Below, in pieces: positions 52,422 to 61,714 of a stretch of 64,000 nt of DNA. The stretch is from assembly GCA_017432005.1 (NCBI GenBank), contig JAFRKA010000021.1, positions 124,001-188,000 on the forward strand. The letters are read 5' to 3'. The stretch comes from Erysipelotrichaceae bacterium. Lineage in GTDB: Bacteria; Bacillota_I; Bacilli_A; Erysipelotrichales; Erysipelotrichaceae. The notes under the pieces were generated by a model. The model was not told the DNA's origin. It ran no database searches and saw only the letters and a program-made list of their open reading frames with translations. Each line of letters begins with the position of its first letter. Positions within the stretch are counted from its first letter, which is position 1. The position numbers were made by a program, and so were the translations under genes.

Positions 52422-53682
52422 AATAATCCTCCATCAGCTGATCCAATCTATCAGCCAGTTCTTCTTTTTTGACTGTTTCCTGAGCTTTGGTCAGGGTATC
52501 TTTCAGGGTCACGGTATTATCTTTTACTTCATCTTCACCGATGATGATCACGAAACGGGCTTTCTTACGGTCACTTGACTTAAATTGTGCCTTTAGCGAA
52601 CGGCCGTAGTAATCCATCTCCGTCATGAAAGAATTGCTGCGCAGCTGTTCGGCGACATTCAAGGCATAATCCGGATCCTTGTTCAGATTGATCACATAAC
52701 AGTCGATGCCTTTTTCATAATCAAAGATATCTTCAGCTTCCGCCAGGATCAAAAGTCTTTCCACACCGATCGCAAAACCGATACCGCTGATATCCGGTCC
52801 GCCCATCTCTTTGACGAGATTATCATAGCGTCCGCCGCCGAAGATCGTCGCCTGCGAACCTGAAGCTTCATTGGTGCTGACGACTTCAAAGACCGTATCC
52901 GTATAATAATCAAGCCCTCTGACGAGTCTGTCATCGACCTCATAAGGTATCTCCATGAGATCGAGATAATGTCTTACTTTGGCGAAATATTCCGCACTTT
53001 CATCCGTGAGCTTCATCTTTGGAGCGTTTCTCACAAAATCTTTATCGCGGTCGATCTTACAGTCAAGGATCCTCAACGGATTCTTGTCCAGACGGTTCTG
53101 ACAGTCAGTACACAGTTCATCTTTATATTCAGCGAAATACTGTTTAAGTTCTTCTTTGTATCTTAACCTTGACTCATTGTCACCGAGTGAGTTCAGCAAT
53201 ACTTTTATGGAAGTCAGACCGAGTATACGGATATAAAAATAACCGAAAGCGATGACTTCCGCATCGATGAGCGGATCCTTGTCGCCGATACATTCAATGC
53301 CCATCTGGGTAAACTGACGCTGACGGCCCTTCTGCGGTCTTTCATGACGGAACATCTCTTCGATATATCCCAGCTTGACCGGCATATCTTCACTGCCGTA
53401 CATCTTGTTTTCCACGAAGGATCTGATCACGCCGGCCGTACCTTCCGGTCTCAGGGTCAGTGAATCTTTGCCGTTAGGCGAGAATGTGTACATCTCTTTG
53501 GTGACCATGTCCGATGTATCGTTCTCCTTCTGGAAGACACCCGTATATTCAAAGACCGGCGTCCTGATCTCACTGTAACCGTAGAGATCGAGATAATGCC
53601 TGAACAGCTGTGCCACCATATTGAATCTGATCATCTGATCCGGAAGCAGATCATATGTTCCCTTTACTGTCTGATATGGCAT
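52414..53682 (-). CDS. hisS: Histidine--tRNA ligase
   Basis: This 422-residue class II ligase has motif 1/2 segments (YGYSEIRTPVFEYTGVF; LGYIEEMFRHERPQKGRQRQFTQMGIE), the histidine-site LVRGLDYYTDTVFE, motif 3 (GIGFAIGVERLLIL) and the C-terminal anticodon-binding domain. An AAAGGAGGT site precedes the ATG. It is under T-box control. Confidence 0.97.
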   Translation of the reverse strand: MPYQTVKGTYDLLPDQMIRFNMVAQLFRHYLDLYGYSEIRTPVFEYTGVFQKENDTSDMVTKEMYTFSPNGKDSLTLRPEGTAGVIRSFVENKMYGSEDMPVKLGYIEEMFRHERPQKGRQRQFTQMGIECIGDKDPLIDAEVIAFGYFYIRILGLTSIKVLLNSLGDNESRLRYKEELKQYFAEYKDELCTDCQNRLDKNPLRILDCKIDRDKDFVRNAPKMKLTDESAEYFAKVRHYLDLMEIPYEVDDRLVRGLDYYTDTVFEVVSTNEASGSQATIFGGGRYDNLVKEMGGPDISGIGFAIGVERLLILAEAEDIFDYEKGIDCYVINLNKDPDYALNVAEQLRSNSFMTEMDYYGRSLKAQFKSSDRKKARFVIIIGEDEVKDNTVTLKDTLTKAQETVKKEELADRLDQLMEDYYE

Positions 53683-53902
53683 ATTTACCTCCTTTTCAAT
53701 AAAATAAAACGTCCTTGTCTAAGGACGTTATTAACGCGGTACCACCTTAGTTCATATCAATGATATGCCCTTTAAGACTTTAACGCAGTCCTGCGACCTG
53801 CTTTCACAGGTATCAAGGAAGTGTCCCTCGCATCTCCTCATGAAGTCTTTCACCGTACACTTCTCGCTGGGAATCGTCAATACGATTGGTTTCCTTATCG
53901 AT
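53683..53902 (-). promoter_or_regulatory. T-box riboswitch of hisS-aspS with overlapping His/Asp specifier
   Basis: The leader has the invariant GGTGGTACCGCG (53735-53746), stem I elements (GCGAGAAG, GGTGAAAGAC) and a specifier-side GGGACACTTCC. At 53821-53825 the five bases GACAC contain both GAC (Asp) and CAC (His). The downstream operon encodes both ligases. The position of the specifier within stem I is my reading and needs an alignment. Confidence 0.9.
53701..53730 (-). terminator. Regulated terminator of the hisS T-box
   Basis: Stem ACGTCCTT / AAGGACGT with a four-base loop and tail TTTATTTTATT on the minus strand. Confidence 0.85.
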
Positions 53903-53908
53903 ATCTGA

Positions 53909-53937
53909 ATTCTATCATTATTTGATAGCTCTTTCAA
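53909..53937 (-). promoter_or_regulatory. Promoter of the hisS-aspS T-box transcript
   Basis: TTGAAA (53932-53937), a 17-base spacer, and TAGAAT (53909-53914). The -35 lies in the last codons of relA. Confidence 0.7.
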
Positions 53938-56089
53938 CCGAGATCACGCTCTCTACTTTGCGCAGATTGGTCATGATCATTTCGAGATGTTCGAGATCAC
54001 TGACCATGAAAGACATGGAAGTCGTAGCCGTGAGATCTTCACTGTTGGCTTGCGAATTTACAGCCGTCAGATTGGCCTTGTACTGAGCTACGACCGTTAC
54101 CAGATCGGTAAGCAGATATGAGCGGTCCTTCGAGTAGATCTTTATCGATGCTTCGTAGCGGATATCCGGTTTGTTCGGATCCCATTCGACATCGATGACC
54201 CTGCGCTCCTTGACGATATTCGGACAGTCGGCCCTGTGGACCTTGATGCCCTGGCCTTTGGATACGAAGCCTTTGATCTCATCGCCGTACACCGGTGAAC
54301 AGCACGGTGATAGTGCGATCTTCATGGAAGAGACGCCTCTGACCATGATGCCGGTCTTGGAGATGATGTGATTCCTCTCCGAATTCTTCCTGGCGATCTT
54401 TTCGATATAGGACATATCGACTTCTTTTTTGCCGAGCTTGGTCAGTTTTTCAATGACAGCCATCGGCGTCATCGACTTGCAGCCCATCGCATAAAGCAGA
54501 TCGTTGCCGTTATTGAACTGGAAGGCACTTGCGACTTTATCCAGCTTCTTCGCATCAAAGAATTCGTTCACATCAAGATCGTGTTTCCTGAGCTCTTCCT
54601 TGAGCATCTGTTCGCCCTGTTTGATGGCCTCAGCTTTATCTTCCATCTCCTTCTTCTGGAAATAAGCCTTGATCTTGTTGCGGGCATGGGCGGTCTTGAC
54701 GATCTTCAGCCAGTCTTCAGACGGCGTAGAGTTCTTGTTGGTCCTGAGTTCGACGACATCGCCGGTCTTTAAAGGCGTGTTCAAAGGAACCAGAACACCG
54801 TTGACCAGAGCACCGACGGTCTGATTGCCTACTTCCGTATGGATGCGGTAGGCAAAATCGATCGGTGTCGCACCGGCTGCCAGGTCGATGATCCTGCCAC
54901 GCGGAGTCATACAGTAGATATTCGCATTGAAGATATCGTGAGTGATATCGTTCATGTATTCTTTCGCATCGACTTCGGAGTTGTCTTCAAAAGCCTTGAG
55001 CCAGTTCAGTTCTTCGACCAGTTTCTTCTGGGAGTATGACTTGCCTTCCTTGTATGACCAGTGAGCGGCAATACCTCTTTCAGCGATCTCATCCATCTCC
55101 TCAGTACGGATCTGGACCTCATATATCCTGCCGTCCGGTCCGACGATCGTGGTATGCAAAGACTGATACATGTTCATCTTCGGCATGGCGATGTAGTCCT
55201 TGAGACGTCCCGGGATCGGACGATAGACCGCATGGATATAGCCGAGTATCTCATAACAGTTGGTCTCGGTCTTGGTGACGATCCTGATCGCCAGAAGATC
55301 CAGGATCTCATCAAAACGCTTGTTTTTGGTGACCATCTTCTTGTTGATGGAATAAAGATGCTTTGAACGTCCGAAGATCCTGAACGGAATATTGTGCATC
55401 TCCAGTACGATGGAGATATCCTTCATCATCAGTTCGATCTGATTGTCACGCTCGGATTTCTTTGATTCGACAAGTCTGGCGATCTCGCGGTATTTCTCAT
55501 TATCGAGATAGTAAAAAGAAAGATCTTCCAGTTCGTTCTTGATCTCGGCGATACCGAGACGGTGTGCGATCGGTGCATAGACGTCGAGCGTCTCTCTGGC
55601 GATCCGTTTCTGTTTTTCCTCAGGCAGATATTCCAGCGTCCGCATGTTGTGAAGACGGTCCACGAGCTTGACCAGGATGACACGTACGTCCTTGGCCATC
55701 GCGATCAGGATCTTGCGGTGATTGGTCGCCTGATATTCCTTCTCATCCGTGAATTTCAGATTGGAGATCTTGGTTACTGCTTCAACGATCTGATAGATCT
55801 CTTCACCGAAAAGTTCGATGAATTCTTCTTTTGTGACATCGCAGTCTTCCAGGACATCATGAAGAAGACCGGCACAGAGCGTCGACGGATCGACTTTCAG
55901 TTTCGCCAGTTCATAAGCCACATTCAAAACATGCACAAAGTAAGGTTCACCTGATCGGCGTTTCTGATCCTTGTGCTTTTCATAGGCATAATCATAGACC
56001 TTGTCGATGAGCTCTAACGATTCAGGATTCTTGATATACGAATTGATCTGATCGTAAAGCTCTTCACGTGTATTTATAAGTTTGACCAT
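53918..56089 (-). CDS. relA: Bifunctional (p)ppGpp synthetase/hydrolase RelA/SpoT
   Basis: This 723-residue Rel protein has the HD hydrolase domain (YFVHVLNVAYELA, HDVLEDCDVT, LVKLVDRLHNMRTLEYL), synthetase domain (RFDEILDLLAIRIVT; YQSLHTTIVGPDGRIYEVQIRT), TGS (TPRGRIIDLAAGATPIDFAYRIHTEVG) and a C-terminal ACT domain. Both activities look intact. It makes and degrades the stringent alarmone; with rplK also in the window, the L11-dependent response is likely. A weak TCTAAT lies ten bases before the ATG after the apt terminator; no good Shine-Dalgarno site. Confidence 0.97.
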   Translation of the reverse strand: MVKLINTREELYDQINSYIKNPESLELIDKVYDYAYEKHKDQKRRSGEPYFVHVLNVAYELAKLKVDPSTLCAGLLHDVLEDCDVTKEEFIELFGEEIYQIVEAVTKISNLKFTDEKEYQATNHRKILIAMAKDVRVILVKLVDRLHNMRTLEYLPEEKQKRIARETLDVYAPIAHRLGIAEIKNELEDLSFYYLDNEKYREIARLVESKKSERDNQIELMMKDISIVLEMHNIPFRIFGRSKHLYSINKKMVTKNKRFDEILDLLAIRIVTKTETNCYEILGYIHAVYRPIPGRLKDYIAMPKMNMYQSLHTTIVGPDGRIYEVQIRTEEMDEIAERGIAAHWSYKEGKSYSQKKLVEELNWLKAFEDNSEVDAKEYMNDITHDIFNANIYCMTPRGRIIDLAAGATPIDFAYRIHTEVGNQTVGALVNGVLVPLNTPLKTGDVVELRTNKNSTPSEDWLKIVKTAHARNKIKAYFQKKEMEDKAEAIKQGEQMLKEELRKHDLDVNEFFDAKKLDKVASAFQFNNGNDLLYAMGCKSMTPMAVIEKLTKLGKKEVDMSYIEKIARKNSERNHIISKTGIMVRGVSSMKIALSPCCSPVYGDEIKGFVSKGQGIKVHRADCPNIVKERRVIDVEWDPNKPDIRYEASIKIYSKDRSYLLTDLVTVVAQYKANLTAVNSQANSEDLTATTSMSFMVSDLEHLEMIMTNLRKVESVISVERAIK

Positions 56090-56099
56090 GGCTCAATTA

Positions 56100-56127
56100 A
56101 TTAGAAAACCGAAGCCAGGCTTCGATT
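56100..56127 (-). terminator. Intrinsic terminator after apt
   Basis: Stem CGAAGC / GCTTCG with a three-base loop and tail GGTTTTCT on the minus strand. Confidence 0.7.
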
Positions 56128-56640
56128 TTAATATTTCATTAGAGTGAATACATCATAACCTTTAAGAGCTTCTCTGCCCTTGAGGTCTTCCAGTTCGATA
56201 AGGAAGGCACAGCCGATAACTATACCGCCGAGCTGCTCTACCAGTTTGATGGATGCGTTGGTCGTACCGCCTGTTGCCAACAGGTCATCGACGATCAGAA
56301 CTTTCTGTCCCGGTTTGATCGCATCTTCATGGACATGAAGTTCATTTGTACCGTACTCGAGGTCGTACTTGTAAGAGATCGTCTTGCGCGGCAGTTTATC
56401 CGGTTTTCTGATCGGTACGAAACCGATATTGAGATTATAAGCTATCGGACATCCGAAAATGAATCCGCGTGCTTCCGGTCCGGCAACGAGTTCAGCACCG
56501 ATCTCACGCGCATGTTCAGTCAGCAGATCACAGGCATAATGATAAGCCTCACCGTCTGACCACAGCGGAGTGATATCTCTGTACAGGATACCCTTCTGCG
56601 GGAAATCAGGAATGGTAGCTATATAATCATAAAGGTTCAT
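56128..56640 (-). CDS. apt: Adenine phosphoribosyltransferase
   Basis: This 170-residue enzyme converts adenine and PRPP to AMP. It has [32 protein letters not shown] and the PRPP loop [16 protein letters not shown]. An AAGGAGA site precedes the ATG, and a TATAAT about 20 bases upstream gives an ordinary short leader, in contrast to the leaderless-type genes in the window. Confidence 0.97.
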   Translation of the reverse strand: MNLYDYIATIPDFPQKGILYRDITPLWSDGEAYHYACDLLTEHAREIGAELVAGPEARGFIFGCPIAYNLNIGFVPIRKPDKLPRKTISYKYDLEYGTNELHVHEDAIKPGQKVLIVDDLLATGGTTNASIKLVEQLGGIVIGCAFLIELEDLKGREALKGYDVFTLMKY

Positions 56641-56678
56641 AGTGGTTCTCCTTTACATACCTATTAATTATAGTAAAA

Positions 56679-58193
56679 CTACAGTAAATCTTCAATTACG
56701 AAAGACAGCTTCCCCCGATGATAATCGTCCTTTTTAAGATGCCCGATCATCGTTGAAAAATCTTTATCCGCAAAGCCAGGATTGAAACTGATCGCTTCCG
56801 TATTCTCATTGAGGACGAACTTCGGATAAGACTTCGAAATCAGATACTTCCGGCTGTATTCGACGTTCTCAAGACAAAGAAGCGGTTCAGCGAAACCACT
56901 GCCGAAAGGCTTGAGTTCATCAAGCTCCTTAAGCAATTCCACATCCAGATCATCCTTGGTGATACACAATACCTCACAGTACTGTTCCTCGAACTTCAGA
57001 TCATTGTTTATGATGTATTCTTTCAGCTTTTCATAATCATCGCCCTTCATCGATAATCCGACAGCCTGCTGATGACCGCCATAAGCTGTAAAGATCTTAG
57101 AGATTCCTTTAAGATAAGCGTAAAGATCGCAACCCTGCGGAGCTCTTCCTGAGCCCTTGAGCTCACCGTCATTTTCCGCAAAGACCAGGATTGGTCTGCC
57201 GCATTCATTCATCAGCCGGTTGGCGATCAGACCGCATAATCCTTCTTTGAAAGCCTGTGATCTGACGATGAACACTCCGTTGACATCTTCTCTGATCCTT
57301 GAAGCCAGTGCTGCCATCTGTTTTGACAGGTCTTTTCTTTCTGTATTGATCATTTCGATCTTGTTGAGATAAGCCATGCAGCCGCTGCTGTTATCCAGGA
57401 GATAACGGACGACATAGTTGACATTCAGCTGTTCATCCAGCCTTGAGACTGCATTGATCTTGGGAATGACATTAAAAGCCAGCGAATCATATGTGACATC
57501 CGATCTGGACAGCAGATAATGGATCGGATAGATCTTCTCCCGGTTAAGTATCTCCAGCATCTTTCCCAGCATATAGCGGTTGTATCCAAAGACTGAGACC
57601 ATATCGGCCAGAGTCGCCAGACCGCCGTAGACTTCAGTGAGTTCATCTTCCCTGATCGAATTCGACAATAGAGCACACAGACCTCCGGCACACATATCCG
57701 CATAGTCTTCTTCAAAAAGATCCGGATGCAGGAAAGCATCAACCTCCGGTTTCCTTGAATATTCATGATGATCGATGACGAAAGTCTTCAATCCCAGCTC
57801 AGCTGCATATTCCAGCTGCTCAGTTGCAGCCACACCATTATCGACACACAGCAGACAGTCGAAATCGTTCTCGGCTGCGGTATCGACGATCCTTGAATTG
57901 AGGCCATATCCGTCCTTGCTGCGGGACGGGATATAGTAATTGGCTCTGATCTTCAGATCAGCGAAAAGACGCATCATGATCGTGGTCGCACAGATTCCGT
58001 CACAATCATAGTCCCCGACAATAAAAAAACGCTTATCCTTTTCAGCTAAGAGTTTTTCTTTGAATTCCTTCAGTATCTCATTATCATAATCAGGCCTGAA
58101 TCCTGATACATCAAGTTGTTCAGGTCTCACACCGTTGATCCGGCAGACTCTTTCTTTGATCGTACCCGGATCTTTATTGAACAGATATTTCAT
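56679..58193 (-). CDS. recJ: Single-stranded-DNA exonuclease RecJ family (short form)
   Basis: This 504-residue DHH-family protein has FIVGDYDCDGICATTIMMRL, VDNGVAATEQ, the DHH motif in TFVIDHHEYSR, and the DHHA1 GSGRAPQGCDLYAYL region with AYGGHQQAVGLSM. It is shorter than typical Bacillota RecJ (about 570-790), mainly in the N-terminal and C-terminal parts. The start overlaps the mraY stop (TGATG). Confidence 0.88.
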   Translation of the reverse strand: MKYLFNKDPGTIKERVCRINGVRPEQLDVSGFRPDYDNEILKEFKEKLLAEKDKRFFIVGDYDCDGICATTIMMRLFADLKIRANYYIPSRSKDGYGLNSRIVDTAAENDFDCLLCVDNGVAATEQLEYAAELGLKTFVIDHHEYSRKPEVDAFLHPDLFEEDYADMCAGGLCALLSNSIREDELTEVYGGLATLADMVSVFGYNRYMLGKMLEILNREKIYPIHYLLSRSDVTYDSLAFNVIPKINAVSRLDEQLNVNYVVRYLLDNSSGCMAYLNKIEMINTERKDLSKQMAALASRIREDVNGVFIVRSQAFKEGLCGLIANRLMNECGRPILVFAENDGELKGSGRAPQGCDLYAYLKGISKIFTAYGGHQQAVGLSMKGDDYEKLKEYIINNDLKFEEQYCEVLCITKDDLDVELLKELDELKPFGSGFAEPLLCLENVEYSRKYLISKSYPKFVLNENTEAISFNPGFADKDFSTMIGHLKKDDYHRGKLSFVIEDLL

Positions 58194-59164
58194 CAGGTGT
58201 TCAGTCCTATGAACAGACCGATAAGTGCCAGTATCGCTTCAACCATGTAGAAAGCGAAGACGATCTTTGTCTCACTGTGACCCTTGATCACAAAAGCATA
58301 GTGGATCGGAGTATAGGAGAAGATGCGCCGGTGGATGGTCCTTACCGCGATCTGCTGGACACAGACACAGAACATTTCAGCCACGAACACTCCGCCGATC
58401 ACAAACAGTGCAACCGTGAGATCGAGGATTATGCCTAAAGAGGCAAAAAGAGCACCCAGAGCCAGCGAACCGCTGTCACCCATAAAGATCTTTGCCGGGT
58501 GAAAATTGAACTTCAGATAGCCTAAAAGGCCTGCCAGGATGCAGATGAGGAAAAAGACGATATTGTATTCATTTTTGACATACGCCAGAACGACAAAAGG
58601 CAGTAAGGCGATGAACGATACACCGGCACACAGACCGTCCATACCGTCAGTGAAATTGACCGCATTGGCTTCAGCCATGTAAAGCAGGATCATGAACGGA
58701 ATGAAGATGATCCAGCTCAGTCTGACCGTAACACCTGTAAACGGAATACTTACCTGGATCGGAATGACTCTGTTGAACAGGATGAACAGTGCCAGTGAAT
58801 ATACAAATTCCATGATCAGTCTGGTCTTCGGAGACAGACCGTCATTCTTGTGCGAGATTATGATGAGATAATCATCTATGAAACCTACAGAACAGAGAAG
58901 CAGATAAGACAGCAGGACAAAAAGCAGTCTGGGGTCAGAAATCCCCTTGAAATTAAGAATTATATAAACCAGGATCGGGATGACCACAAAAAGCAGTCCG
59001 CCCATGATCGGAGTCTTTTCTTTCTTCTTGAATTCTTCCAGTGCATATTCTGAAGTGACCTGACTGATGTTCCTTTTTTTCAGATAGGAAATGAAATGCG
59101 GCATGATGATTATCATCAGGGCCAGCGTCAGAATAAACGCGATCACACACATGGTCAGATTCAT
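58193..59164 (-). CDS. mraY: Phospho-N-acetylmuramoyl-pentapeptide-transferase
   Basis: This 323-residue membrane enzyme makes lipid I from UDP-MurNAc-pentapeptide and undecaprenyl phosphate. It has about ten helices, KEKTPIMGGLLFV-like (here KKKEKTPIMGGLLFVVIP), the catalytic NAVNFTDGMDGLCAG, FNFHPAKIFMGDSGSLALGA and a C-terminal His-containing FVIKGHSETKIVFAF. A TATAAT box ends eight bases before the ATG, just after the transpeptidase stop; no Shine-Dalgarno site is clear. Confidence 0.95.
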   Translation of the reverse strand: MNLTMCVIAFILTLALMIIIMPHFISYLKKRNISQVTSEYALEEFKKKEKTPIMGGLLFVVIPILVYIILNFKGISDPRLLFVLLSYLLLCSVGFIDDYLIIISHKNDGLSPKTRLIMEFVYSLALFILFNRVIPIQVSIPFTGVTVRLSWIIFIPFMILLYMAEANAVNFTDGMDGLCAGVSFIALLPFVVLAYVKNEYNIVFFLICILAGLLGYLKFNFHPAKIFMGDSGSLALGALFASLGIILDLTVALFVIGGVFVAEMFCVCVQQIAVRTIHRRIFSYTPIHYAFVIKGHSETKIVFAFYMVEAILALIGLFIGLNT

Positions 59165-59172
59165 ACCCGAAT

Positions 59173-59178
59173 ATTATA
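59173..59178 (-). promoter_or_regulatory. -10 box eight bases before mraY
   Basis: TATAAT, then ATTCGGGT, then ATG. The -35 (TTCCGA at 17 bases) is weak and lies within the upstream gene. Confidence 0.35.
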
Positions 59179-59183
59179 CACCA

Positions 59184-61412
59184 TTATCCTTCTTCTTCGG
59201 AAGCAGTGACATCATCCGTTATCTCTTCAATCTTTTCCGGTTCCGTGTAATTGATGTTGCGGAATCTGATCGTAATCTGCTCAGAACTGTCGACGGTCGT
59301 ACCTGGTGAGACTGACTGTTCATAGGCGACACCATATCCATCCAGGGCAAACGACAGTTTCGACATGTTCCAGTAACCGATGACTTCCTTTCTGGTCCAG
59401 CCGTTAAAATCAGGCAGGACGATCGTGTTGCCGTCAGTAAGCAGGAAGATCTTCTGGAACGTATAGATGTTTTCACCTGCTTCAGGATATTGTCCTATGA
59501 CATTATCCCCTTCACCGATATTGAATACTTCCATATCTATAGCTTCCAGTTTCTCTTTGCATTCATCAAAGTCAGCTGAAAGCAAATCAGGCATCTCATA
59601 GCGCTGCGTATACTTCTCAGCTTTTTCGATATCATCGGCTATCGTCACACTTTCAAGTAATGCGATCCGATCGACCAGATCAGGGATCGGCTTCTTGTCA
59701 TAGTTGTAATAGACCGTTTCCGGCGATACATAGGCAAAATACAGTTCATACTGCGGATCACCGTACGGGAATCCCAGCATGCAGGAGATGATATTATCGT
59801 TTTCATCGTATGTACCGTCGATCGGTATCTCAGATGTTCCGGTCTTGCCCATGACCTCAACGCTCTGAGCCGCATAGTGTCTGCAGGTCCCTTCAGGATC
59901 AGAGACGACTCTTCTGAGCAGATCCTGCATCTGTTTCGCAGTATCTTCACTGATCGGTCTGGATACGACGTTTCTTCTGCCCTTATAGACAGTCGTATTC
60001 GTATTGGGATCGACGATCTTGTCGATGAAATAAGGCTTGATCATCTCGCCGTTGCCAAACATGGCTGTATAGGCCTGTAAAAGCTGCAGCATCGTCGTCG
60101 AAGAACCCTGACCATAGGTAGCGGTTATATCGTCGACCGGAGAAAGACCGTAGTTTGTATAACCTGAGATCTCACTGATACCGTCAGAATTGACCGTCTG
60201 ATACAGATGATAACGGTTCAGGTATTCTTCATAATTGCTTTTTCCGACATATTGTGAAAGCAAGGTCGCAGTAGCGACGTTACTCGAGTAGATCAGACCG
60301 TAGTCCAGAGGGATATAGCCCCATTCACGGCGGGAGACATTGTAGATACAGCCCAGCTGATTGCCGCTGTAGGTCCTGCCGCTGGTCTCCGTATAACAGT
60401 AAGGAGATGAATCGAATGAAGCGTCACCGTCATAGACACCGAGGTCCATCGCCGCCGAGTAGATGACGGCTTTCATGACGGAACCAGGTTCATATGCCAG
60501 CTGGGAGCCATAGTTGACCTGAACATCATCAGATTGGGGTCGGTTTGGGTTGAAGGAAGGAGTCTGTCCCCAGGCCAGGATCTTGCCGGTCTTAACTTCA
60601 ACTACAGCTCCCCATGCACGGCTGGCATTCTTATATTCCATCGTTTCCTGCAAAGCGGTATTAAGTGCTTCCTGAATGGAAACATCAAGTGTTAAATAAA
60701 CATCATATCCGTTTACAGCTTCGACTGTCTGATCGTACATTCCCGGCAGGATATATCCGTATTTATCGCGCTGATAGGAATGATATCCGTCAGTGCCTGA
60801 CAGTTCATCGTCGAGATAGGCTTCTATGCCCAGTTTACCGACCAGTTTTCCCGTATTATCGGACTGGGCAAAACCGACCAACTGCGGACAGAAGTCTTCA
60901 CCGTAGGGATAGAAGCGCTTATACGAATTACGGAATTCGATACCGTGCAGGCCTTCGATCGCCTCTATAGCTTCTTTCTGTTCCTTCGACAGATTGCGGC
61001 CACTTGATCCAAGTTCGATCTGATACAGACCCTGATTGGAGATGAGGATATCATAGATATCCGCTGCTTCCATCTCCAGGATCGGCGCAAGCGCTTCAGC
61101 CGTAAAACGCGGATTGTCGACATAGGCGATCTGATCGGAACTGGAAAGACGTTCCGGATCAAGGAAACAGATGATGTCATAAGTCTGAACATCCTGAGCT
61201 ACGATCTCTCCTGCTGAATCATAGATGTTTCCTCTTGAGGCAAAGATCTTCTCATCGACATTGGATACTGAACTGACATAGTTCACCAAGGATGTCCTGG
61301 AACGGATATGCAGCTTGCCGATCGTAACGACAAAAACGTTGACTATCACGATAAACGCTGCAGTCAACATCAAAATATAGAGAAAACGAAGTCTTGCATT
61401 ACTTCGTTTCAT
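59184..61412 (-). CDS. Penicillin-binding protein 2 / FtsI-type transpeptidase with PASTA domains
   Basis: This 742-residue class B PBP has an N-terminal anchor (about 12-32), a dimerisation or pedestal domain, and the transpeptidase domain with S311-V-M-K314, S376-S-N378 and K523-T-G525. Two PASTA domains follow (from about 620: YEMPDLLSADFDECKEKLEAI and NTIVLPDFNGWTRKEVIGYW). It cross-links septal peptidoglycan. Its place right after ftsL in the dcw cluster supports the division-specific PBP role. Confidence 0.95.
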   Translation of the reverse strand: MKRSNARLRFLYILMLTAAFIVIVNVFVVTIGKLHIRSRTSLVNYVSSVSNVDEKIFASRGNIYDSAGEIVAQDVQTYDIICFLDPERLSSSDQIAYVDNPRFTAEALAPILEMEAADIYDILISNQGLYQIELGSSGRNLSKEQKEAIEAIEGLHGIEFRNSYKRFYPYGEDFCPQLVGFAQSDNTGKLVGKLGIEAYLDDELSGTDGYHSYQRDKYGYILPGMYDQTVEAVNGYDVYLTLDVSIQEALNTALQETMEYKNASRAWGAVVEVKTGKILAWGQTPSFNPNRPQSDDVQVNYGSQLAYEPGSVMKAVIYSAAMDLGVYDGDASFDSSPYCYTETSGRTYSGNQLGCIYNVSRREWGYIPLDYGLIYSSNVATATLLSQYVGKSNYEEYLNRYHLYQTVNSDGISEISGYTNYGLSPVDDITATYGQGSSTTMLQLLQAYTAMFGNGEMIKPYFIDKIVDPNTNTTVYKGRRNVVSRPISEDTAKQMQDLLRRVVSDPEGTCRHYAAQSVEVMGKTGTSEIPIDGTYDENDNIISCMLGFPYGDPQYELYFAYVSPETVYYNYDKKPIPDLVDRIALLESVTIADDIEKAEKYTQRYEMPDLLSADFDECKEKLEAIDMEVFNIGEGDNVIGQYPEAGENIYTFQKIFLLTDGNTIVLPDFNGWTRKEVIGYWNMSKLSFALDGYGVAYEQSVSPGTTVDSSEQITIRFRNINYTEPEKIEEITDDVTASEEEG

Positions 61413-61414
61413 TA

Positions 61415-61714
61415 TTATTCACCTGCGACAGAGATTATATTGTCAGATACCTGATCAAGATTGGCAGCTGCAGCAGCTGCATAGATCCTGTCTTTGTTTT
61501 CCAGATTATTGATCTCGTAACTTAAAGTTTGATTCTCAGCCTTAAGCAGAGCCAGTTCCTCATTCATGGACTGGATCCTCATCGCCAGCGAAGCATTGAC
61601 CGTATTGACCAGCAGGCTGGTCGCAAGCCATGATATCAGGGCAAAAGTAAAGATGATGATCGCAAAACCATTCATGCTCAATCTTCTTCTTTTCTTTTTA
61701 ACTATCTTAGCCAT
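61415..61714 (-). CDS. ftsL: FtsL-like septum protein
   Basis: This 99-residue bitopic protein has a basic N-terminus (KIVKKKRRR), a transmembrane helix (about 15-38) and an extracytoplasmic heptad-type coiled coil (MRIQSMNEELALLKAENQTLSYEINNLENK). Sequence is poorly conserved in this family; size, topology and the position between rsmH and the PBP make the call. It overlaps rsmH by eight bases. Confidence 0.85.
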   Translation of the reverse strand: MAKIVKKKRRRLSMNGFAIIIFTFALISWLATSLLVNTVNASLAMRIQSMNEELALLKAENQTLSYEINNLENKDRIYAAAAAANLDQVSDNIISVAGE

